From contig JBAXTB010000071.1 of assembly GCA_037130425.1 (NCBI GenBank), positions 1 to 19,429 on the forward strand: DNA of 19,429 nucleotides. Direction: 5' to 3'. Origin of the DNA: M3007 sp037130425 (GTDB lineage: Bacteria; Bacteroidota; Bacteroidia; Chitinophagales; Saprospiraceae). The translations under genes and the position numbers were made by a program. Of this stretch, positions 13,881 through 19,429 are shown piece by piece (the stretch's first letter is position 1; each line of letters opens with the position of its first letter). The notes below the pieces were generated by a model, which was not told the DNA's origin, ran no database searches, and saw only the letters and a program-made list of their open reading frames with translations.

Positions 13881-14777
13881 TTACAATAAAGCCGCGCCAA
13901 AAACCCCCGCGCTATCTCCCAATTTTGGTTTTAAAAAAATCGTATCCACCCGGGTATTAAACAAGTGTTTGCGCACCTCGTCTACCCCATCGGTATAAAG
14001 TCGGTCGATGTTACCGACGCCGCCGCCCAGCACGATGACGTCCGGGTCGAGGATATTGATAACTACGGCAATGGCATTACCGAAGTATTGCACCAAACGA
14101 TCCAGCGTTTTAGTTGCATTGACATCTCCGCTACCGGCCTTTTCCACAATTTCGCGCAAATGTCGTTTTTCGCCGGTCAAAGACGCGTAATAGCGTTCGA
14201 GGCCCGGACCTGAAATAACGGTTTCCACGCAACCGATTTTCCCGCAATAACAAGGGCCGCCGCTGTCGTCGAGGTGGTTGTGGCCCCATTCGCCCGCAAT
14301 TCCCTGCCGACCATTGAGCACTTTGCCGTTGACCACGATACCGCCACCCACTCCCGTGCCGAGGATTACGCCAAATACCACTTCAGCATTAGATAAAATA
14401 TCTGGTACACCCCCCATGTGGGCTTCTGCAACGGCAAAACAATTGGCGTCGTTGGCCAATTTTACCGGGAAACCAAGGACTTTTTCCAAATCCTGGTCAA
14501 ACGGTTTGCCGTTCAGGGCTGTTGTGTTGGCATTTTTAACTGCGCCGGTGTTTCGATCAAGCGTGCCGGGGTGTCCTATCCCGATGCTGTCGGGCTTTAG
14601 GCCGGTTTCGACTTCCAACATGCCGATTACCTTTTGTACCTGCCCGATGATATGTTCATATCCGAGATGCGCTTCCGTGGGTACGCGCTGACGCGCAATG
14701 ACACGCGGGTTGCTGCGGCTTTCAAGGATGGCACACTCAATTTTAGTTCCGCCGAGGTCAATTCCCCATAAATGCAT
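13881..14777 (-). CDS. ROK family sugar kinase (glucokinase-like)
   Basis: From the ATG at 14777 the protein is 298 residues and starts MHLWGIDLGGTKIECAIL, the ATP phosphate-binding loop of the ROK/actin fold. The catalytic aspartate is D110 in LANDANC. The sugar-binding ExGH is E163-H166 in GEWGHNHL. The zinc site is C176, C178 and C183 in GPCYCGKIGC. These are the ROK hallmarks for ATP-dependent phosphorylation of glucose or a related hexose in the cytoplasm; fructose, mannose or N-acetylmannosamine are also possible. A TTG 17 codons upstream gives a longer ORF without family support. A TATATTTG element lies at 14826-14833. Confidence 0.9.
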   Translation of the reverse strand: MHLWGIDLGGTKIECAILESRSNPRVIARQRVPTEAHLGYEHIIGQVQKVIGMLEVETGLKPDSIGIGHPGTLDRNTGAVKNANTTALNGKPFDQDLEKVLGFPVKLANDANCFAVAEAHMGGVPDILSNAEVVFGVILGTGVGGGIVVNGKVLNGRQGIAGEWGHNHLDDSGGPCYCGKIGCVETVISGPGLERYYASLTGEKRHLREIVEKAGSGDVNATKTLDRLVQYFGNAIAVVINILDPDVIVLGGGVGNIDRLYTDGVDEVRKHLFNTRVDTIFLKPKLGDSAGVFGAALL

Positions 14778-14825
14778 AAGCTTGGCTGATTCAATGATTC
14801 GTAAAATAAAATTTTGATAACGGGC

Positions 14826-14833
14826 CAAATATA
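14826..14833 (-). promoter_or_regulatory. -7 element of the ROK kinase gene
   Basis: On the minus strand the bases are TATATTTG, a full match to TAnnTTTG, 48 bases before the chosen ATG. It also falls across the upstream TTG start, which favours the ATG at 14777. No TTG is seen at the -33 distance. Confidence 0.5.
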
Positions 14834-14962
14834 GCGCGTAGCTTGGGAAGAATCCGATGATTTTTATCAGGAATTTTGAATTTTAAATCAGAGATCAAGA
14901 TGATCTGGAGAATATGTCGGTATTTTGCGCAAGGATTTTTGAAAAAATAGGAATTTTAAGTC

Positions 14963-15382
14963 ATGGCTTCAGAAAAAATAGACGCTCCGAATGCGCCTAA
15001 ACCGGTTGGTTTGTACCCACACGCGCGCAAAGTGGGCAATTTGTTGTTCCTGTCGGGCATTGGCCCGCGCGACCCGGAGACGAATGGCGTGCCGGGGTTA
15101 ACACAAAGCGCCGCCGGCAATTATACTAATTTTGACTTTGCAGCGCAGGTGCATTCTGTATTTCAAAATGTGAAAACGGTACTGGAAGCTTCGGGCGCAC
15201 GCTGGGAAGATCTGGTGGATGTAACCGTGTTTTTGGTTGACATGAAGCGCGACTTTCACACATTTAACCAGATTTACGCCGAATATTTCAAGGAGAATCA
15301 GCCTTGCCGCACGACGGTCGGGATTGATAGTTTGCCGACGCCGATTGCGATTGAGTTAAAATGTATGGCCGTTATTTCCTAA
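14963..15382 (+). CDS. RidA/YjgF-family deaminase, 2-aminomuconate deaminase-like
   Basis: This 139-residue protein has the RidA (Rid/YER057c/UK114) fold: GNLLFLSGIGPRDPET near the N-terminus, DFAAQVHSVFQNVKTVLEASGARWEDLVDVTVFL in the middle, and the active-site arginine R116 (CRTTVGIDSLP) and glutamate E131 (IAIELKC) at the C-terminus. The family hydrolyses imines and enamines. The stretch SGIGPRDPETNGVPG and the longer length resemble 2-aminomuconate deaminases rather than plain RidA. I infer, with moderate confidence, deamination of 2-aminomuconate, the step after the aldehyde dehydrogenase encoded at 6100-7542. The hydrolase gene follows after 21 bases and may be cotranscribed. Confidence 0.85.
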   Translation: MASEKIDAPNAPKPVGLYPHARKVGNLLFLSGIGPRDPETNGVPGLTQSAAGNYTNFDFAAQVHSVFQNVKTVLEASGARWEDLVDVTVFLVDMKRDFHTFNQIYAEYFKENQPCRTTVGIDSLPTPIAIELKCMAVIS

Positions 15383-15403
15383 CACATTCAAAATCAATCT
15401 GCT

Positions 15404-16231
15404 ATGCCAATCTGGACAACATTGCTGATTTGGGGCGGGATTGTGTACGGGATTTTATGCGCGGTATTTTATTTCGGGCAAGACTTTTTCTTTTTCCGTC
15501 CTGAGCGTTTGCCCAAATGGTTTGCTTATAAGTATCCGTTTCCGTTTTCGGAGGTAAATTTTGAAATGGAAGACGGCGGCATGGTGAACGCCTTGCATTT
15601 TCGGGTTCCGAACAGTTTGGGTGTGGTGTTTTATATCAAGGGAAATTCACGGAGTATCAAGGGCTGGGGCAAGTTTGCCAAGGACTTTGTGGGCAAAGGT
15701 TTTGACTTTTTTATTCTTGATTACCGGGGTTTTGGGAAAAGCCGGGGTCGGCGCACGGAAGCGATTTTGTATTCTGATCTTCAGCAAGTGTACAAATGGC
15801 TGGCTTCGGAATACGGCGAGGAGCACATTACTTTATACGGTCGCTCCCTGGGCAGTGGGTTGGCCGCCCGCATCGCTTCCTGGAATAACCCGCGCATGTT
15901 GATCCTGGATTGCCCCTATTTTTCGTTTTTGCACCATATCCGTCGCTACGGGTTTTTATTGCCTTTGCGCTGGCTGTTGCGCTATCAGATCAGGACGGAT
16001 CATTTTATTAAAAAAGTGCATTGTCCGGTGCATATTCTGCATGGCGTCAAGGACCGTTTGATTCCGTATCGGCAAAGTTTGATGCTAAAGAAATTGGTTC
16101 CGGAGAAGATTACGCTGCATCCGATTGAGGGCGCGGGGCATAATAATTTGCCTGCGTTTCCGGAGTACCATGATGTATTGTATGATATTTTGCACAGCGT
16201 GGTTGGGGAGACGGTGTCGTTGCGCGCGTAG
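15404..16231 (+). CDS. Membrane-anchored alpha/beta hydrolase
   Basis: This 275-residue protein has one N-terminal transmembrane segment (residues 5-25), then an alpha/beta hydrolase domain. The nucleophile elbow is GRSLGSG (S148), the acid D217 is in HGVKDRLIP, and the base H246 is in GAGHNNLP. The strand and oxyanion region FFILDYRGFGKSRG precede it. This arrangement matches the ABHD13/ABHD17-like or BAAT-like serine hydrolases annotated as alpha/beta hydrolases in Bacteroidota. The substrate is unknown; an ester, thioester or short peptide is possible. It lies 21 bases after the RidA-like gene, and an intergenic repeat starts 10 bases after its stop. Confidence 0.88.
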   Translation: MPIWTTLLIWGGIVYGILCAVFYFGQDFFFFRPERLPKWFAYKYPFPFSEVNFEMEDGGMVNALHFRVPNSLGVVFYIKGNSRSIKGWGKFAKDFVGKGFDFFILDYRGFGKSRGRRTEAILYSDLQQVYKWLASEYGEEHITLYGRSLGSGLAARIASWNNPRMLILDCPYFSFLHHIRRYGFLLPLRWLLRYQIRTDHFIKKVHCPVHILHGVKDRLIPYRQSLMLKKLVPEKITLHPIEGAGHNNLPAFPEYHDVLYDILHSVVGETVSLRA

Positions 16232-16241
16232 AAGCGGGTGG

Positions 16242-16280
16242 GAATATCGAATATCGAACCGATGAATATCGAATGTCGAA
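16242..16280. repeat. Intergenic repeat, copy 3 (GAATATCGAA units)
   Basis: GAATATCGAA occurs at 16242-16251, 16249-16258 (overlapping) and 16264-16273, with a variant GAATGTCGAA at 16271-16280 followed by GG, as in the left half of the copy at 1694-1820. The right half is missing. It again lies between convergent genes. Confidence 0.75.
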
Positions 16281-16296
16281 GGCAGGTGTAGGCAGG

Positions 16297-16326
16297 TCGC
16301 TTAGAGGGGCCTTAGACACTAAGCGA
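16297..16326. terminator. Possible hairpin between convergent genes
   Basis: TCGCTTAG (16297-16304) and CTAAGCGA (16319-16326) form an 8-bp stem with a 14-nt loop. It lies between the hydrolase and response regulator genes. There is no clear T-run, so a terminator role is only a suggestion. Confidence 0.4.
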
Positions 16327-16422
16327 GACGTATTTGGCTTTATTCCCTTTGTGAAATCTTCTTGATTGCTGTGTTTAACCCTTTTATTGGGCCATTTACA
16401 GTAAATTCTTTGTGCTTAAAAC

Positions 16423-17073
16423 CTACGTCGCACCATCCAACAACTTCCAATGCAAGGCCGCTTTCACCAAACCCGCCGTGTTCCGCGCGCCCAATTTTGC
16501 CAATAAGGCCGCCCTGTGACTTTCCACCGTTTTTTCTGATATAAATAACTGACCTGCAATCTCTTGCGTCGTGCATTCATCCATGATGAGCACCAGCACT
16601 TCGCGTTCCCGGCGGCTGATTTTCGGCGCTTCTTTGACCGTGCCCGCCGTGCGTTCGCGCATGAGGCTGCGCATGACGGTGTCCGTAACTTCCTGACAGA
16701 AATAGGTTTTGCCGGATGCAAGCGTGCGAATCGCGTTGCAAAGTTCGGCTTTACCCGTGTTTTTTAACAAATAGCCTTGCGCGCCCATGTTGAGCATTGC
16801 GCTGATATAACTTTCGTCGTTGAACATGGTAAGCGCCATAATCTTTACCGTGGGCCATTCCGCTCTGATTCGGCGGCAGACTTCCAGCCCTGTTTGATCG
16901 GGCAAATTAATGTCGAGCAACAGCACATCCGGTTGCATGTCGGCCATTTTGGCTAATGTTTCGGCGCCAGTCATGGCCTTTCCGCATAATTCGAAATCAG
17001 GTTCGCCGTTGAGCAGGCTTTCCACACCTTCTGCAAACATGGCGTGATCGTCGGCGATGAATATTTTTACCAA
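16423..17073 (-). CDS. NarL/FixJ-type response regulator
   Basis: This 216-residue protein has an N-terminal receiver domain with the acidic pair D8-D9 (IADDHAMF), phosphoacceptor D54 (LLLDINLPDQ), T82 and K104. A LuxR-type helix-turn-helix follows in about residues 148-210 (ISRREREVLVLI, then EIAGQLFISEKTVESHRAALLAKLGARN). It binds DNA when phosphorylated by a sensor kinase. No kinase is encoded in the window, so it is an orphan here. The start appears to be TTG at 17073, because the receiver begins right there (VKIFIADDH) and no ATG or GTG lies at a better place. It is transcribed away from fumC. Confidence 0.92.
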   Translation of the reverse strand: MVKIFIADDHAMFAEGVESLLNGEPDFELCGKAMTGAETLAKMADMQPDVLLLDINLPDQTGLEVCRRIRAEWPTVKIMALTMFNDESYISAMLNMGAQGYLLKNTGKAELCNAIRTLASGKTYFCQEVTDTVMRSLMRERTAGTVKEAPKISRREREVLVLIMDECTTQEIAGQLFISEKTVESHRAALLAKLGARNTAGLVKAALHWKLLDGAT

Positions 17074-17490
17074 AGTTGTACCAGGATTAATATGGATTTG
17101 AAAGATGGATGGATAAAAACATTGATTTTAACTGGATTAGAAGCCAGCCATTTTATAAGCACCGTGGGTTGGCCAGATAGAAACGGCTAATATCGGAATT
17201 TTCACCCATTTGAACGTATTTGTCGCATACAAACTTTAGAGCCCCGCTGAATATTGTGTAACACGCGATACGACGTCGCAATAAGTTTTGTACAAATGCT
17301 CCCGGCAGTTCAAGATCATTTGCTTTGGCGTATAAAAACACTGCACTTGTCGCGTTCCTTGCATTACTTTTGCGGCGCGATCTGCGCGTTGCAAGGTCTG
17401 TCTTCGGCTTTCGGCCTAAATCATTGACGATCAACGCGAAGCAGCGATTGTTAATTTACCGTTCAACATACTCACCACGCATTTTTCATC
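17074..17490. other. Divergent intergenic region between response regulator and fumC
   Basis: There is no gene. A candidate -7 element TACTTTTG lies at 17365-17372 on the plus strand, but the nearest TTG upstream is 15 nt away instead of 19, so it is weak. An inverted repeat CCTTGC (17357-17362) / GCAAGG (17391-17396) brackets it and could be an operator or leader hairpin. The remaining 280 bases show nothing I can name. The minus-strand ORF at 17153-17434 has no family features. Confidence 0.45.
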
Positions 17491-18909
17491 ATGGAATACC
17501 GCATTGAAAAAGACACCATGGGCCAGGTACAGGTGCCGGCGCATGTATATTGGGGCGCACAAACCCAGCGCTCCATTGACAATTTTAAAATCGCCCGTGA
17601 AACCAACAAAATGCCCATCGAAATCATCCGGGCGTTTGCATACCTGAAAAAAGCCGCCGCCCTGACCAATTTCGATGCGGGTGTGTTGCCGAAAGAAAAA
17701 TGCGACCTCATCGCGCGCGTATGCGACGAGGTTTTGGCCGGCCAACTCGACGATCAATTCCCGCTTGTGGTGTGGCAAACCGGCTCCGGTACCCAAAGCA
17801 ACATGAACGCCAACGAAGTAATCGCCTACCGCGCGCACGTGCTGCATGGCGGACAACTCTCTGACGATCATAAGTTTATACACCCGAATGACGACGTAAA
17901 CAAGTCGCAGTCGTCCAACGATACCTTCCCGACGGCCATGCACATCGCGGCCTACAAGATCCTGATGGAAGTAACCATCCCCGGTATTGAAAAATTGCGC
18001 GACACGCTGAAAGCCAAATCGGCAGAATTTATGAATGTGGTCAAAATCGGCCGCACGCACTTCATGGATGCTACGCCGCTGACGGTCGGCCAGGAGTTTT
18101 CCGGTTACGCCGCCCAACTCGACCATGGTTTGCGCACGGTGCGTAACAGCCTTGTACACCTCTCGGAACTGGCCCTTGGCGGCACGGCGGTAGGTACCGG
18201 CATCAACACCCCGCCTAATTATTCTGAAAATGTAGCGGCGCATATTGCCAACTTGACGGGTTTGCCATTCATCACGGCGCCCAATAAATTTGAAGCCTTA
18301 GCCGCCCACGACGGCATCGTTGAAGCGCACGGCGCCCTGAAAACAGTGGCGGTTAGCCTGATGAAAATCGCCAACGACGTGCGGATGCTTTCTTCCGGCC
18401 CGCGCGCAGGCATCGGTGAAATCTTTATTCCCGACAACGAGCCGGGTTCGTCCATCATGCCGGGCAAAGTAAATCCGACCCAATGCGAAGCCCTCACGAT
18501 GGTGGCCGCGCAGGTGATGGGCAACGACGTAGCCATCAACATCGGCGGCTCCAACGGCCACTTTGAACTAAATGTGTTCAAACCGATGATGATTTACAAC
18601 TTCCTGCATTCGGCGCGGCTGATTGGGGAGGCTTGTGTGTCGTTCAATGATAAATGCGCCGTGGGCATTGAGCCGCTGTACGACAACATTAAAAAACACG
18701 TGAACAACTCGCTGATGCTGGTGACGGCGCTGAATACCAAAATCGGGTATTACAACGCGGCCGCCATTGCGCAAAATGCCCACAAAAAAGGCATCACGCT
18801 CAAGGAGTCAGCGCTTGAATACGAACTGAAAGATCTTGATTTTAAGCACATTACGTCGGAGCAATTTGACGAATGGGTACGGCCAGAGGATATGGTTGGG
18901 GAGATTTGA
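17491..18909 (+). CDS. fumC: Class II fumarate hydratase
   Basis: This 472-residue enzyme interconverts fumarate and malate in the citric acid cycle. It starts MEYRIEKDTMGQVQVP and contains TGSGTQSNMNANEV (97-110), SSNDTFPTAM (141-150), the active-site base region GRTHFMDATPLTVGQE (H190), and the superfamily signature GSSIMPGKVNPTQCEA (319-334) with the catalytic serine at 320/321. These motifs separate fumarase from aspartase and argininosuccinate lyase. Length is normal and no key residue is missing. It stands alone. A GCGGCCGC site lies inside the gene at 18757-18764. Confidence 0.96.
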   Translation: MEYRIEKDTMGQVQVPAHVYWGAQTQRSIDNFKIARETNKMPIEIIRAFAYLKKAAALTNFDAGVLPKEKCDLIARVCDEVLAGQLDDQFPLVVWQTGSGTQSNMNANEVIAYRAHVLHGGQLSDDHKFIHPNDDVNKSQSSNDTFPTAMHIAAYKILMEVTIPGIEKLRDTLKAKSAEFMNVVKIGRTHFMDATPLTVGQEFSGYAAQLDHGLRTVRNSLVHLSELALGGTAVGTGINTPPNYSENVAAHIANLTGLPFITAPNKFEALAAHDGIVEAHGALKTVAVSLMKIANDVRMLSSGPRAGIGEIFIPDNEPGSSIMPGKVNPTQCEALTMVAAQVMGNDVAINIGGSNGHFELNVFKPMMIYNFLHSARLIGEACVSFNDKCAVGIEPLYDNIKKHVNNSLMLVTALNTKIGYYNAAAIAQNAHKKGITLKESALEYELKDLDFKHITSEQFDEWVRPEDMVGEI

Positions 18910-19093
18910 TCATTAAAATAATTTTGGGCGCGGGCGCAGGTGAATCGCGATTATGGTTTGATATCCAACCAATAAGGGCAGGATTTCGTTGCAGGATCAT
19001 AGCAACGGGGTTTGGCTTAAGAATGTGAAGGTGAAGAGGTTGTTGGGAGGATAGGATAATTTGAGATTTTTTTGCCAAATAAAATGCTGGAAT

Positions 19094-19141
19094 CGTGCAT
19101 AATTGTCGGTGTGACTCGCAGTCACACCGACAATACGCACG
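19094..19141. repeat. Long perfect hairpin with 3-nt loop
   Basis: ATTGTCGGTGTGACT (19102-19116) and AGTCACACCGACAAT (19120-19134) are perfectly complementary around CGC. An outer CGTGC/GCACG pair (19094-19098 and 19137-19141) extends the stem after a small internal loop. No T-run follows, so this is a REP-like palindrome or a structured transcript end rather than a standard terminator. Confidence 0.85.
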
Positions 19142-19162
19142 GTCATTAGAATAATATTTTGC

Positions 19163-19337
19163 TTTCCTTCCCCCGGCGCGATGCCATGCTGTTGCCGCGC
19201 TTGTGCCTCGATCAAGCGCAAGCATTATGAGAGGCTTCTTTTATAAAAGACTGATTGTGATATATTTAGTGTCGCGCGCTGCGTGCGCTTGGTCGAGACA
19301 CAAGCGCGGCAATCGTTTGGCATTGAGTGGAAGGAAA
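19163..19337. repeat. 175-nt imperfect foldback structure
   Basis: The arms pair in order: TTTCCTTCC (19163-19171) with GGAAGGAAA (19329-19337); ATGCCA (19181-19186) with TGGCAT (19318-19323); TTGCCGCGCTTGTG (19192-19205) with CACAAGCGCGGCAA (19299-19312); CTCGA with TCGAG; CAAGCGCA (19213-19220) with TGCGCTTG (19284-19291); and GCA with TGC. About 46 pairs form in total. The 55-nt apical loop holds the palindrome CTTTTATAAAAG (19238-19249). No flanking duplication was seen. It could be a non-autonomous mobile element remnant or a structured RNA. Confidence 0.8.
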
Positions 19338-19429
19338 ACGAAGACTGAGTGAGGTGGAAACACCTAATTTCGACAATAGAATCAGGCAGGTAGTATCCGT
19401 AATTATGATTTTTTCCATGCCTCCAGCCC

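Larger units (their letters stand above)
18910..19429. other. Gene-free right end with strong secondary structure
   Basis: No gene was found in these 520 bases. They hold a perfect 15-bp hairpin (19102-19134) and a 175-nt foldback (19163-19337). A small hairpin AGGTG-GAAA-CACCT with a GNRA-type loop sits at 19352-19365. The rest shows nothing I can name. Confidence 0.6.

Noticed and set aside
17150..17480. tRNA or other known RNA gene between the response regulator and fumC
   Set aside because: No T-loop consensus and no cloverleaf pairing could be found on either strand.
17431..18243. 270-codon minus-strand ORF
   Set aside because: It is antisense to fumC; long open antisense frames are common in GC-richer coding DNA.

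Overview
This window most likely comes from a member of the Bacteroidota. The recognisable promoters follow the Bacteroidota pattern (TAnnTTTG at -7, TTG about 19 nt upstream), genes start without clear Shine-Dalgarno sequences, and the gene types fit: a YCF48-like lipoprotein, a PKD-like membrane protein and several secreted proteins of unknown function. A Saprospiria- or Chitinophagia-like relative is my guess from overall character; nothing in the window proves the class.

Layout. (1) Bases 1-399 hold no gene. They carry a dispersed repeat copy and an apparent 272-bp miniature foldback element (97-368) with 23-nt terminal inverted repeats and a perfect 8-bp target duplication. (2) 400-5971: a secreted metal-dependent amidohydrolase, a second repeat copy (1694-1820), a radical SAM/SPASM protein on the minus strand, a small PKD-like membrane protein, a solitary ATP-grasp enzyme with a strong terminator, a 660-base gap with hairpins, and a secreted protein of unknown function. 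(3) 6100-8827, minus strand: an operon cvpA - glutamine amidotransferase (pabA/trpG-type) - ALDH8A1-like aldehyde dehydrogenase, closed by a bidirectional terminator at 6046-6086. (4) 8949-11868, plus strand: a YCF48-like lipoprotein, an unknown exported protein, and lipoyl synthase. (5) 11977-13873: a compact AT-rich type II restriction-modification unit, with an SPPYW DNA methyltransferase overlapping a NotI-like endonuclease. (6) 13881-16231: a ROK-family sugar kinase (minus), a RidA-family protein resembling 2-aminomuconate deaminase, and a membrane-anchored alpha/beta hydrolase. (7) 16423-18909: an orphan NarL-type response regulator (minus) and class II fumarase (plus). (8) 18910-19429: no gene, but a 15-bp perfect hairpin and a 175-nt foldback structure.

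Most genes are ordinary metabolism: lipoyl synthase and fumarase serve central carbon metabolism, and the ALDH8A1-like enzyme and the RidA protein could act in consecutive steps of 2-aminomuconate breakdown in the kynurenine route. The most distinctive items are the NotI-like restriction system with its four-cysteine metal site and D...ExQ catalytic motif, the miniature element inserted inside a 15-bp-period intergenic repeat, and the foldback structure at the right end.
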